From contig NZ_JARGEM010000008.1 in assembly GCF_029211225.1 (NCBI RefSeq), forward strand, positions 1 through 64,000: a stretch of DNA of 64,000 bases. The letters are read 5' to 3'. The stretch comes from Antiquaquibacter metalliresistens. Lineage in GTDB: Bacteria; Actinomycetota; Actinomycetes; Actinomycetales; Microbacteriaceae. This document shows, piece after piece, positions 1 to 8,678 of the stretch (within the stretch, counting starts at the first letter, position 1; the number at the start of each line of letters is the position of its first letter). The notes under the pieces were generated by a model. The model had not been told where the DNA came from. It made no database searches and saw nothing but the letters and a program-made list of their open reading frames with translations. A program made the position numbers and the translations under genes.

Positions 1-29
1 AACTCGTCCGTGTAGTTCTTCCTTGCCAT
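1..29 (-). CDS. Possible IS3-type transposase OrfA, N-terminus only (cut by window edge)
   Basis: Read on the minus strand, an ATG at 29-27 opens a frame coding MARKNYTDE and then runs off the window. This resembles the opening of IS3-family OrfA proteins, which commonly begin with a short basic stretch followed by Y-x-D-E-F. An AAGGG lies just before the ATG. Only nine codons are visible, so the call rests on N-terminal resemblance alone and could be chance. Confidence 0.35.
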
Positions 30-87
30 CCCTTGGATTCTCGCTTCCCCAGCGCCGTGCTGGAATCAGCGTGTCCAAGATCAGGGG

Positions 88-636
88 TCAAGCCCCCTGC
101 TCGGGGCAGGTCTCGGTGACCCCGGCGACCAGTTCGAAGTGCCAGAGCTCGTTGACGTAGGTCTGGCACAGCCCGAACTGCGCACCGAACCGGTTGAGCC
201 AATCCATGGCATCGGCGGTCGCGACGTCGACCGCGTTGCCGAGCACGTGCTGCGACTGGTCCGGCGGCAGCACCCAGCGGCGTGCCTCCACTTCGCTGCC
301 GTAGGTGGCGACCGCGTCGTCGAACAGTGACTGCTGATAGCGGGCGCTGCGCCAACCGCTCGTGAACGTGAACTCCACGTCGCGGTCGAACGCGGCTGCG
401 GCGGCCGCGCGTTCGAGCGCGTCTCGCAGGTCCGGCGCCAGGTTCGTCATCGCCGGCACGTCGTCGCCGAGGGCGACGCTCTCGCCGAGCGCCAGGTATC
501 CGTCCGCCGGGCCGAGCGTCTGCGCACCCGTCTCCGCCGTCGGCGGGCGCGGCGGCATGGCGGTGGGGGCGCATCCCGAGATCACTGCAAGCAGCGTCAG
601 GGCGGCGAGGATGGCGCGGTGGGGGCGAGGCGACAC
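88..636 (-). CDS. VanY-like D-alanyl-D-alanine carboxypeptidase lipoprotein (M15B)
   Basis: Starts at a GTG preceded by GAAAGG. The 182-residue product opens with a short basic n-region, a hydrophobic core and a lipobox (VISGC), so it is probably a membrane-anchored lipoprotein. The catalytic half carries the M15B signatures: SGWRS near residue 93, the zinc-ligand motif S-x-H-x-x-G-x-A-x-D near 128-137, and the terminal WHFE motif. The family trims the last D-Ala from peptidoglycan stem peptides outside the cell. It stands alone, with the next gene on the same strand more than 120 nt upstream. The stop lies a few bases from a possible IS end at about position 83, but the C-terminus beyond WHFE looks normal in length. 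Confidence 0.85.
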   Translation of the reverse strand: MSPRPHRAILAALTLLAVISGCAPTAMPPRPPTAETGAQTLGPADGYLALGESVALGDDVPAMTNLAPDLRDALERAAAAAAFDRDVEFTFTSGWRSARYQQSLFDDAVATYGSEVEARRWVLPPDQSQHVLGNAVDVATADAMDWLNRFGAQFGLCQTYVNELWHFELVAGVTETCPEQGA

Positions 637-759
637 GCGGAACCTTTCGTCGGGCCTCCAGCCTCATGCCACGCGATGCTCGGCGAATCGGCCGCGGGGT
701 GCGGTTCACCGTCCGCAGGTGCCGGCCGTGTCATCCTCAGGGCGGAGGGGATGCCCGCC

Positions 760-1305
760 TCAGACCTCTCGGGCCAGCTCCAGCTCGAGGCCGATCGAGC
801 CCGCCACGGTCACGCCGGTCGGCCGGAACCCCGCCCGCTCGTAGGCCCGCCGCGCGCGCGAGTTGTCGGTGTGCACGTACAGCCGCGCATAGTCCAGGCC
901 GCGCTCGCGCACCCAGTCGAGCGCGGCGTCGAACAGGGGCTGGATGACGCCCCGCCCCCGGAATTCGGGGTCGACGTAGACCCCCACGATGCCGCCCGCC
1001 GAACGTCGGATCTCCATGCCCTCGAAGTCCCGCTCGCCCGCGTGCTCGACGAGCACGGCGAGGGTGCCGACCCAGGCGCCGTCGGCGGTGACGGCCACGA
1101 ACTGGCGGGCGACGGCATCCGCTCCCGCCTCGATTGACGCGGCGGCGGTGCGCTGCTGCCAGAACTCATCGGGCCGGGACGCGGCGTCGTCGTAGCTGTC
1201 GAGGAATGCGATGGCGGCGTCGGCGTCCTGCAGGGCGCTGAGGCGCAGGGCCCGGACCTCGCGCCACTCGTCGGCGCGCACCGGCCTGATGGCGAGGTCG
1301 TCCAT
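760..1305 (-). CDS. GNAT-family N-acetyltransferase
   Basis: A 181-residue single-domain GNAT protein. The acetyl-CoA pyrophosphate-binding signature R-G-R-G-V lies at residues 116-120 after the beta-4 strand GIVGVYVDPEF, and a second conserved block (ARLYVHTDNSRARRAYERAGF) ends the fold. The acceptor cannot be told from sequence. GATGAT sits 6 nt before the ATG, so the transcript may be leaderless like many in this window. Confidence 0.85.
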   Translation of the reverse strand: MDDLAIRPVRADEWREVRALRLSALQDADAAIAFLDSYDDAASRPDEFWQQRTAAASIEAGADAVARQFVAVTADGAWVGTLAVLVEHAGERDFEGMEIRRSAGGIVGVYVDPEFRGRGVIQPLFDAALDWVRERGLDYARLYVHTDNSRARRAYERAGFRPTGVTVAGSIGLELELAREV

Positions 1306-1363
1306 GGGTCAATCATCGTGGGCGGTGGTCCTCCGCGGTTCGCGCAGACGCGGCGCGCGGGCG

Positions 1364-2788
1364 CTACCCCAACGCGTCGAGCACGCCCGCCCGCCGCTGG
1401 GCTACCGTCTGCGACCGCTCGTCGAACACCCGCGTCATCCGGCCGGGCGCGTAGGGCTCCCAGCCCGGCGCGCCGGTGCGGATGAACTCGACCCACGCCG
1501 CGTGCATCTCGCGGGCGAGCGCGGCCGGCGCGTCCGGGCCGGACAGGGGGAGGGCGTCTGGGGCGTCGACGCGGCCAAAGACGAAGGCGATCTCCACGGC
1601 GTGCGCGGCGCGCAGGTCACGCACGGGGCTCTGCCACGCGAACTCGTAGAGGTGCGTTGGGCTGGTGCGCGCGGCGGCGACTGCCGAGGCGGGGCCGCGC
1701 AGCACTCGGTCGGTGACGAGCTGCCCGAGCACCTCGCCCGGGGTGGCGGCGGGCAGTGCGGCCCGCACGGCCGCCGCGGCCCGCTCGGGCACGCGCAGGG
1801 CGCGCCGAAACACCCACGACTTGACCCGGCCGACGCCGGCGAGATCATCCGGGGTGAGCCACAGCCGGTACTCGTCGGTGTTGGTGCCGATCAGCAGCGG
1901 CACGGTCGTCTCGCGCAGCGCCAGATGCGGGGAGACCGGCAGCGTCTCGTCGTCGATGGCGAGCGCGAAGCCGGGCGTGCCCGAGAGCAGGGTCTTGCCC
2001 GCGGTGATCTCCGCGCGCGCCCTCAGCAGCTCGTGCGGGTCGAGTGCGAGGAACGCGTCGCGGGTCGCCGGCACCCCGAGTCGCGCGGCGATCGCCTTGG
2101 TGGCGCGGCCAGCGGTCTCGGGCGTGGATGCCGTCAGCGGCCCCGACTGGATGATCGCGCCCGCGATGAGCGCCCGCGTCTCGCCCCGCGACAGCAGTGC
2201 CGCGACGAGCGCGCCGCCGGCGGATTCGCCCATGACGGTGATGCGGGCGGGATCGCCACCGAAGGCCGCGATCTCTCGGTGCACCCAGTGGAGGGCGAGC
2301 GCGGCATCCCTGAGACCCAGGTTGAGCGGGGCGCCGTCGAGCACACCGAACCCCTCGCTGCCGAGCCGGTAGTTGGCGGTGACGGTCACGATGCCGTCGA
2401 CGGCGAAGGGCGTGCCGTCGTAGCCGTCGAGGGCGCTCGCCCCGCGCTCGAGTGCGCCGCCGTGCAGCCACAGCACCACGGGCGCGTCCTTCGCACCGTC
2501 GGCGGCCCACACGTTGACGGTGAGGATGTCGTCGCCATCGATCGCGATGCTCGGCAGCAGTTCGCCGATGGCACCGGGGTAGGGCGTCTGCGGCGCGGTC
2601 GGTCCGAACGCGACCGCCTCGCGCACTCCCGGCCAGGCGGTCACTGGCTCGGGCGCGCGGAAGCGCCGCTCCCCGAAGGGCGGCAGGGCATAGGGGATGC
2701 CCAGAAACCGCCGAATGCCGTCCGACTCGAGGCCGCGCACCCGCCCGGTCGAAAGCTGAACCTCGGGTTGATTGGCTGCAGTGCTCAC
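1364..2788 (-). CDS. Type B carboxylesterase (para-nitrobenzyl esterase-like)
   Basis: I place the start at GTG 2788 (VSTAANQPEV), because family members start shortly before the TGRVRG strand and a GGAGCGAGG lies upstream; the frame stays open to an ATG at 2854. The 474-residue alpha/beta hydrolase shows the oxyanion-hole HGG (109-111), the nucleophile elbow GESAG with Ser189, and a late HAVEIAFVFG block with the expected catalytic His. Length and motif order match bacterial type B carboxylesterases acting on small esters. No signal peptide is seen, so it should be cytoplasmic. Substrate unknown. Confidence 0.88.
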   Translation of the reverse strand: MSTAANQPEVQLSTGRVRGLESDGIRRFLGIPYALPPFGERRFRAPEPVTAWPGVREAVAFGPTAPQTPYPGAIGELLPSIAIDGDDILTVNVWAADGAKDAPVVLWLHGGALERGASALDGYDGTPFAVDGIVTVTANYRLGSEGFGVLDGAPLNLGLRDAALALHWVHREIAAFGGDPARITVMGESAGGALVAALLSRGETRALIAGAIIQSGPLTASTPETAGRATKAIAARLGVPATRDAFLALDPHELLRARAEITAGKTLLSGTPGFALAIDDETLPVSPHLALRETTVPLLIGTNTDEYRLWLTPDDLAGVGRVKSWVFRRALRVPERAAAAVRAALPAATPGEVLGQLVTDRVLRGPASAVAAARTSPTHLYEFAWQSPVRDLRAAHAVEIAFVFGRVDAPDALPLSGPDAPAALAREMHAAWVEFIRTGAPGWEPYAPGRMTRVFDERSQTVAQRRAGVLDALG

Positions 2789-2915
2789 GCGCCTCGCTCC
2801 GGTCGGGGTGGACTCCGTCTCCGCGATCTTACGGGCGGCGGGGCCGGTTCGCATCGGCTCAATTGCCCGCGCCGAGCCGTCTCATCTGGCTACCGGATTG
2901 CGAGATGCCGAACCC

Positions 2916-2961
2916 TTGCGCCACCACGTGGCATCCCGTAACCTACAACCAAATGGTTGTA
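2916..2961 (+). promoter_or_regulatory. Leaderless promoter with ArsR operator over the start codon
   Basis: TTGCGC (2916-2921), a 17-nt spacer and TAACCT (2939-2944) predict a transcript starting at or next to the ATG at 2953. A perfect inverted repeat, TACAACCA-AA-TGGTTGTA (2944-2961), covers the last base of the -10, the predicted start site and the first codons. Such a site would let the ArsR protein repress its own operon. Confidence 0.7.
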
Positions 2962-3297
2962 AGAGAGTTGTCCGACGAGGACGTGAACCGCATGTTCCGC
3001 GCGCTCGCCGACGCGACACGACGGGACATCGTGCGCCGCACGCTGGTCGCCGAGGTCTCCGTCTCGCACCTGGCGCACGCGTACGAGATGTCGTTCGCGG
3101 CCGTGCAGAAGCACGTCGCCGTGCTCGAGGAGGCGAGGCTGGTGACCAAGATCCCGCGAGGTCGTGAGCGGATGGTGCGCGGCAATCCCGATCGCATCCG
3201 ACAGGCGCAACGGCTGCTCGACCAGTTCGAGCAACTGTGGCGTGCACGGGTCGACCGCCTGGACGCGATGCTCGCCGAAGACGACGCGTCCGCCTGA
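2953..3297 (+). CDS. ArsR-family winged-helix repressor paired with an SRPBCC protein
   Basis: The 114-residue product has the ArsR layout: FRALADATRRDIV in the first helix, then a helix-turn-helix around SHLAHAYEMSFAAVQKHVAVLEEA, then a wing rich in Arg. It lacks the metal-binding Cys box of ArsR/SmtB sensors, as is usual for the sub-group that travels with AHSA1/SRPBCC genes. The ATG at 2953 lies inside its own palindromic operator. A later ATG at 2992 would remove only N-terminal residues outside the fold. The downstream SRPBCC gene starts 37 nt after the stop, so the two probably form an operon. Confidence 0.85.
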   Translation: MVVRELSDEDVNRMFRALADATRRDIVRRTLVAEVSVSHLAHAYEMSFAAVQKHVAVLEEARLVTKIPRGRERMVRGNPDRIRQAQRLLDQFEQLWRARVDRLDAMLAEDDASA

Positions 3298-3334
3298 ACA
3301 CGAACCACCGACCGAACCGAACGAAAGGCCGCTC

Positions 3335-4315
3335 ATGCCCGTTACTTCCGTCGAGAAGGATCTCGACCAGCTCACCATCACGATCGATGCCGACTTCGCC
3401 GTGCCGCTGCGCCGCCTCTGGGATGCCTACACCGACGCCCGGCAGATCGAGCGCTTCTGGGGCCCGCCCACCTACCCGGCCACCTTTCTGCGCCACGATG
3501 CCGCCGTCGGCGGTCGCAGCATCTACAAGATGACCGGCCCCGAGGGCGACGAGCACTACGGCTGCTGGGACTGGACGAGCGTGGATGCCCCGCACGCCTT
3601 CGAGGTGCTCGACGCGTTTGCGGATGCCGAGGGCACGCCGAACACCGATCTGCCGGTCACCCGCATGGCCTTCGCGTTCACGGAGACGGACGAGGGCTCG
3701 CACTTGACCACCACCGCCCACTTCGGTTCCCTCGAGCAGATGCAGCAGCTCATCGAGATGGGCCTGGAGGAGGGCAGCCGCCTGGCGATGGCCCAGATCG
3801 ACGCGGTGCTCGCCGACCTCGCGGACTTCGCCGCCGGGCGGGCGGTCGAGGCGCAGGTGCTCAGCGACACGCAGGTGCGGGTGGCACGCGTCATCCGCGG
3901 CACCGTGCAGCAGGTGTGGCGAGCCCACAACGATGCCGACCTGATGCGGCAGTGGCTGCTCGGCCCGGACGGCTGGTCGATGCCGGTGTGCGAGATCGCG
4001 ACGAAGGTCGGCGACAGCTACCGCTACGAGTGGGAGCAGGACGGCGGCGGCGAGCGCTTCGGATTCACGGGGGAACTGCTCGAGTCCAGCGAGCCGTACC
4101 GCGCTGTCACCACCGAGGCGATGATCGGCATGGACTTCCCCGCCACCCTGAACGAGCTGACGCTCACCCCGGTGGAGGGCGGCACGTTGCTGACGCTGCT
4201 GATCACCTACGCGAACGCCGAGCAGCGCGACGCGGTGCTCGCCACCGGCATGACCGTCGGCATGGAGACCAGCTACGCCCGCCTGGAGCGCCTGTTGGAG
4301 CCCGCCTCGGTGTGA
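3335..4315 (+). CDS. Tandem SRPBCC (AHSA1-like) domain protein
   Basis: The start is the ATG preceded by GAAAGG. The 326 residues contain two copies of the AHSA1-type START-like fold: residues about 10-160, opening FAVPLRRLWDAYTDARQIERFWGPP, and about 175-320, opening VIRGTVQQVWRAHNDADLMRQWLLGP. Each has the helix-grip pattern of W-x-A-(Y/H) followed by a tryptophan-rich turn. Proteins of this family bind hydrophobic ligands in a deep cavity. The usual partner of this ArsR type has one such domain, so the duplication is notable. It ends 3 nt before the convergent gene, with no terminator between them. Confidence 0.85.
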   Translation: MPVTSVEKDLDQLTITIDADFAVPLRRLWDAYTDARQIERFWGPPTYPATFLRHDAAVGGRSIYKMTGPEGDEHYGCWDWTSVDAPHAFEVLDAFADAEGTPNTDLPVTRMAFAFTETDEGSHLTTTAHFGSLEQMQQLIEMGLEEGSRLAMAQIDAVLADLADFAAGRAVEAQVLSDTQVRVARVIRGTVQQVWRAHNDADLMRQWLLGPDGWSMPVCEIATKVGDSYRYEWEQDGGGERFGFTGELLESSEPYRAVTTEAMIGMDFPATLNELTLTPVEGGTLLTLLITYANAEQRDAVLATGMTVGMETSYARLERLLEPASV

Positions 4316-4318
4316 CGC

Positions 4319-5023
4319 TCACTCGGTGAGGGTGGGGTCGCCGGCCTCTGCGCGGGCCGCCGCGACCGCTCGCCCGCGCTCGGTGGCGGGAAAGCGGGCG
4401 GCGGCATCCCGCACCGCCTCGGCAGTGAAGTTCGCGCCGAAGAGCTCGCTGCCGGGCTGCAGCGAGATGCTGTCGTGCAACGTGCCCACCGGCACCGGGT
4501 CGAAGCCCACGGCGTCGACGATCGCGGCCACGGCGGCGAGGTCGCGATCGTCGTCGCCGGCGATGCCGATGGCCTTGCGGCCCGTCGTGCCCGGGGGAGT
4601 GGGGCCCTCATCGAGGTCGTGGTAGCCCATGTGGTTGAAGGCCTTGATCACGCGAGAGCGCGGCAGAAACGCCTGCACCAGCTCGCTCGTGGAGACGCGC
4701 GGGTCGTCGAGGTCGTCGCGGATGCCGTCGACCTCCCACCAATAGTTCATGGCATCGATCACGAGCTTGCCCTCGAGCGGCTCGACCGGCACGGTGCGGT
4801 ACTTGCCGAGCGGCAGCGCGAGGATCACGATGTCCGACTCGCGTGCCACCTCCTCCGCGGACGCGGCGACGGCACCGGGGGCCAGCACATCGACGATGAG
4901 CGCGATGCGAGACGGATGCCCGGATGCCGCGATCATCACCCGATACCCGGCGGCGATCAGCAGTCTGGCCAGCACGGTGCCGACCTTGCCGGCGCCGAGG
5001 ATGCCGACGGTGGTCTCACGCAT
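4319..5023 (-). CDS. NADPH-dependent F420 reductase-like dinucleotide-binding protein
   Basis: The start ATG (MRETTVGILGAGKVG) follows a good AGGAG. A classic Rossmann G-x-G-x-x-G lies at residues 9-14, followed by an Ala/Val-rich strand, the AxxxDIVILALP segment and the VIDAMNYW block typical of the NADP oxidoreductase/F420-reductase family. Length (234 residues) fits. Such enzymes pass hydride between NADPH and coenzyme F420 or a related acceptor. The next gene upstream is an LLM flavin-dependent oxidoreductase, a family in which many members use F420, though this pairing is only suggestive. Confidence 0.75.
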   Translation of the reverse strand: MRETTVGILGAGKVGTVLARLLIAAGYRVMIAASGHPSRIALIVDVLAPGAVAASAEEVARESDIVILALPLGKYRTVPVEPLEGKLVIDAMNYWWEVDGIRDDLDDPRVSTSELVQAFLPRSRVIKAFNHMGYHDLDEGPTPPGTTGRKAIGIAGDDDRDLAAVAAIVDAVGFDPVPVGTLHDSISLQPGSELFGANFTAEAVRDAAARFPATERGRAVAAARAEAGDPTLTE

Positions 5024-5127
5024 GCATGGTCTCCTGTTCTGGTCGCGCCGCGTGCGCCGCGTGCTCCGCGTGGTGCGAGCCGACGCCATCGCGATCGGGA
5101 ACGGCCGACGGGCGTCTCACGGCGCAC

Positions 5128-6144
5128 TCACCCGAGCGCGGGCAGGATGTCGCGCATGATGCTGCCCAGCACGCGCGCGTTGAAGTCGACGCCGAGCTGG
5201 TTCGGCACCGTGACAAGCACGGTGTCGACGGCAGCCACGGCGGCATCCTGCCCGAGTTCGGCGGCGATCACGTCAGGCTCACCGATGTAACTGCGCCCGA
5301 AGCGCGAGAGGGCGCCGTCGAGCATCCCCACCTGGTCCTTCGCGTCGGCCTGTGCGCGGGCCCCGAAGTAGTGGCGACTCTCGTCGTCGATGATCGGCAG
5401 GATGCTGCGGCTCACCGACACCCGCGGCTGCCGCTCCCAGCCCGCCTCCACCCACACCGCGCGGTACCGGGCGATCTGCTCGGTCTGCAACTGATCGAAC
5501 GGCACGCCCGTGTCCTCGGTGAGCAGCGTGGAGCTCATCAGGTTCATGCCCTGCTGTGCCGTCCACTCCGCCGTCGCTCGCGTGCCCGAACCCCACCAGA
5601 TGCGGTCGGGCAGCCCGGGTGACTGGGGCTGGATCGCGAGGCCGCCCGCCATCCCGGTCATCTGCGGATTCGCCTGGGCGACGGTCGCGCCGGCGATCGC
5701 CGCGCGGAACAGCTCGGTGTGGGCGCGCGCCATCGCGCCATCGTCCTCGCCCTGCGCCGGCACGTAGCCGAAGGACTCGGCGCCGCGCAGTGCCGTCTCG
5801 GGTGAACCGCGCGAGATGCCCAACTGCAGGCGCCCGTCGCTGATCAGGTCGGCCGCCGCGGCCTCCTCGGCCATGTAGAGCGGGTTCTCGTAGCGCATGT
5901 CGATCACGCCCGTGCCGATCTCGATGGTCGAGGTGCGGGCGGCGATCGCGGCGAGCAGCGGGAACGGCGAGGCGAGCTGCCGAGCGAAGTGGTGCACGCG
6001 CACGTACGCTCCATGCACCCCCAGTTCCTCGGCGGCCACGGCGAGCTCGATGGTCTGCACGAGCGCGTCCCGACCGGTGCGCACGAGCGAGCCCGGCACC
6101 GCCTGCCAGTGCCCGAAGGAGAGGAATCCGATGCGTTTGGTCAT
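5128..6144 (-). CDS. LLM-class (luciferase-like) flavin-dependent oxidoreductase
   Basis: Begins at ATG (MTKRIGFLSFGHW), with TACGCT 9 nt upstream. The 338-residue product has the luciferase-like TIM-barrel landmarks: an early FGHW strand, a HHFARQLASPFPLLAAIAARTSTIEIGTGV block, and ISDGRLQLGISRGSPE, all conserved in bacterial LLM monooxygenases. The family uses FMN or F420 with a broad range of substrates. It precedes the F420-reductase-like gene on the same strand by about 100 nt. Confidence 0.85.
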   Translation of the reverse strand: MTKRIGFLSFGHWQAVPGSLVRTGRDALVQTIELAVAAEELGVHGAYVRVHHFARQLASPFPLLAAIAARTSTIEIGTGVIDMRYENPLYMAEEAAAADLISDGRLQLGISRGSPETALRGAESFGYVPAQGEDDGAMARAHTELFRAAIAGATVAQANPQMTGMAGGLAIQPQSPGLPDRIWWGSGTRATAEWTAQQGMNLMSSTLLTEDTGVPFDQLQTEQIARYRAVWVEAGWERQPRVSVSRSILPIIDDESRHYFGARAQADAKDQVGMLDGALSRFGRSYIGEPDVIAAELGQDAAVAAVDTVLVTVPNQLGVDFNARVLGSIMRDILPALG

Positions 6145-6176
6145 GTCACTGGCAGCGTACCGCTGAGGTCGCCGAC

Positions 6177-6800
6177 TCAGCTGACCGAGACCGTGGCCGG
6201 CTGCCAGTTGAGATTGCGGATGCGATCGAGCACGGTGTCGATGATGCGCACCTGGCTGATCGCGGGCGTCGTCTTGGGGTCGAGCAGGGGCACCACTTGC
6301 AGCCCGGTGGTCAGCCAGAGCAGCTCGTCGACGACGAGGGCGGTCGCGACATCCTCCTGGATCTCGCCGCTGGTGCGCGCCAGGTCGAGGTGCTGCTCGA
6401 AGAAGCGCCGCCAGATCGCGTGCGAGTCGGCGTGCACCTTCATGAGCACCGGATTGGATGCCGCCCGATCCCAGAACGCGACGGTCACCCTCGATTCCAC
6501 CTGCCGCTCGCGGTCGAGGGGGAGCATCTCGGTGCACAGCGCACGGATCGCCGCGAGCCCGGTCTTGTCCCCGGTGGCGAGCGCCGCACGCTCGTTGATC
6601 CGGTAGAACGTGCGCTGGAACGCGGCGACCAGCAGCTCGTCCTTGTTGACGAAGTAGTGCTTGAGGCCACCGTTGGCGAAACCGGCTTCGGCCGCGATCT
6701 CGCGCATCGTCGCTGCGGCGAACCCGCCGCGGGCGATGATGCGCCACGTCGCCTCGACGATCTCGATGCGGCGCTGCTCGTGGTCAACCTGCTTCGGCAC
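6177..6800 (-). CDS. TetR-family regulator (BetI-like C-terminus)
   Basis: Starts at GTG with an upstream GGGAGG. The first 60 residues hold the TetR helix-turn-helix: EATWRIIARGGFAAATMREIAAEAGFANGGLKHYF. The remaining helices resemble the BetI/TetR_C_6 type, with a conserved Arg/Glu-rich segment near residue 75. It lies 32 nt upstream of the LLM gene on the same strand and diverges from the DoxX/AttH-like fusion, so either is a plausible target. I could not identify a convincing operator in the 156-nt divergent gap. Confidence 0.88.
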   Translation of the reverse strand: MPKQVDHEQRRIEIVEATWRIIARGGFAAATMREIAAEAGFANGGLKHYFVNKDELLVAAFQRTFYRINERAALATGDKTGLAAIRALCTEMLPLDRERQVESRVTVAFWDRAASNPVLMKVHADSHAIWRRFFEQHLDLARTSGEIQEDVATALVVDELLWLTTGLQVVPLLDPKTTPAISQVRIIDTVLDRIRNLNWQPATVSVS

Positions 6801-6956
6801 TGCGATCCTCCCTGCGACAGCTTATCTTCTCCATGCGTTGACGTACGGGTGGCGTGCTGACCCCTCATTCTGGGAAGTATCGCCGGGTGCGGAAGGCCGC
6901 CAGACTGGTCGGGACTCACACCGCGGGGGACGCGGGGAGTCTGGGGGGACGTCCTG

Positions 6957-8669
6957 ATGACGATCGCGCTGTGGCTCATTGGCGGGCTGGTCTCGCTGCT
7001 GTTCGTGATCGCCGGCGGCGTGAAGGTGTTCGCGCCGAAACGCTGGCTGGTCGGCCGGGGGCTGCGATGGGTGGAGAACGTGCCCACGGTCTGGGTGAAG
7101 ATCATCGGCGCGCTCGAGGTACTCGGTGCGCTCGGCATCGTGGTCGGCCTCCTCGCACAGGATCAGTACGGGCCGCTGGCGTGGTGGCTCGTCGCGGCGG
7201 CATCCCTCGCGCTGACCCTCGGGATGATCATTGCGGTGATCGTGCGCCTGCGTCGTCGCCAGGCGCCGGTGACACCGGCCGTGCGGGGCGCGCTCGCGGC
7301 CGCCACCGTCGTGATCGCGACGCTGCTCGCGTCGGCCTGGCCCGGCGGGGTGCTTGCGCCGTCCGTGCCGGTTCCGGCGAACCCGTTGTGGAGCCAGGAC
7401 ACGAAACCCGACCCGGTTCCCGCCGCCAACGTGGTGCTGAGCCTGCCCACGGACATGTACCGCCACAAGAACGCCCCCACCGAGTGGTGGTGGCACATCG
7501 GCACCCTGCGCGCAGGCGACCGGGTGTTCGGTTTCGAGATCAACGCCGCATCCTTCGTCGGCCAGAGCTTCGCGATGACGCAGGTGTCGCTGAGCGATGT
7601 CGAGGGTGGACAGCACTACGAGCACACACAGATCTATGTACCGAAGCCGATCGGCAACTTCGATGTCGCCAACTGGGCCGAAGGCGATCCCAGCAAGGAC
7701 TGGTATGCCCGTCTCGGTGACGCCAGTTGGCCGGTCGGTGGCTTCAACATCACCGACGGGGGATCGGGCTACACCTCCGCCCCGACGGTCACGATCGAGG
7801 GCGACGGTTCTGGTGCATCCGGGTTGGCGGTGCTCGACGCCGATGGTGGTGTCGGACAGCTCGTGCTGCTGCAGCCGGGCTCCGGGTACACCGAGACCCC
7901 GACGGTGACGTTGACCGGGGGTGGTGGCTCCGGCGCGACCGCCGTCGCTGTGCGCAACGCCATCTCGATGACGGCACCGCAGGCCGACCCTTCGCAGAAC
8001 ATCGCGGTGACGTCGGTGTTCACCGATGCCGACACCGGCAGCGAGGTGACGTTCGACCTGACGCTGTCGCAACAGGGCAGGCCGTTCTACGTGTTCGGCA
8101 CGGGTATCGAGCCGAGCGCGACCACGCAGTCCTTGACCGAGGACAACTACTACTTCTCGTACACGCGGCTCGAGGCATCCGGCACGATCACCCTCGATGG
8201 CGAGACCTTCGAGGTCTCGGGCACCACCTGGATGGACCACGAGTACGGCTACTTCGGTGGCAGCAGCGCCGATGCCCGGGTTCGGTGGCTCCTGCAGGAC
8301 CTGCAACTCGACAACGGCTACACCATCTCCAACGCCGGCATCATCGGCGAGGGCTTCAAGCCCGAGATCGGGGTCAGCGTCAAGGCGTACGCGACGATCC
8401 AGGATGACGCGGGCGAGCTCTACTACGTCGCGAGCACCATCACGCCCGTCGGCGAGCTCTGGGTGAGTCCAACCACGGGCCAGGGCTACGCCCAGCAGTT
8501 CCTCGTGGAGATTCCATCGTTCGACGCATCGTTCACGGTCACCACGCGCCTTCTCGACCAAGAGTTCTCGATCCCCGGCGCTCCGATCTACGAGGGCACT
8601 GCGGACGTGTCGGGGGAGATCCTCGGCGAACCGGTCTCCGGCGATGCGTGGATCGAGCAGGCGTTCTGA
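6957..8669 (+). CDS. DoxX-like membrane domain fused to an AttH/CrtC-type lipocalin-like domain
   Basis: Residues 1-135 are a four-helix membrane segment resembling DoxX/DoxD-like proteins (MTIALWLIGGLVSLLFVIAGG start). The rest, predicted to lie outside the membrane, carries the AttH/carotenoid 1,2-hydratase-like signatures: T-E-W-W-W-H-I-G-T-L near 180, and G-T-T-W-M-D-H-E-Y-G near 424. Between these marks, residues about 262-335 form a glycine-rich insert with two copies of a GSGYT-x-x-PTVT repeat, a type more usual in secreted or phage surface proteins. The ATG follows a weak GGGGGGAC. The AttH-like fold suggests a hydrolase or hydratase acting on a lipophilic substrate; the exact reaction is unknown. 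Confidence 0.7.
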   Translation: MTIALWLIGGLVSLLFVIAGGVKVFAPKRWLVGRGLRWVENVPTVWVKIIGALEVLGALGIVVGLLAQDQYGPLAWWLVAAASLALTLGMIIAVIVRLRRRQAPVTPAVRGALAAATVVIATLLASAWPGGVLAPSVPVPANPLWSQDTKPDPVPAANVVLSLPTDMYRHKNAPTEWWWHIGTLRAGDRVFGFEINAASFVGQSFAMTQVSLSDVEGGQHYEHTQIYVPKPIGNFDVANWAEGDPSKDWYARLGDASWPVGGFNITDGGSGYTSAPTVTIEGDGSGASGLAVLDADGGVGQLVLLQPGSGYTETPTVTLTGGGGSGATAVAVRNAISMTAPQADPSQNIAVTSVFTDADTGSEVTFDLTLSQQGRPFYVFGTGIEPSATTQSLTEDNYYFSYTRLEASGTITLDGETFEVSGTTWMDHEYGYFGGSSADARVRWLLQDLQLDNGYTISNAGIIGEGFKPEIGVSVKAYATIQDDAGELYYVASTITPVGELWVSPTTGQGYAQQFLVEIPSFDASFTVTTRLLDQEFSIPGAPIYEGTADVSGEILGEPVSGDAWIEQAF

Positions 8670-8678
8670 CCCGACGGG

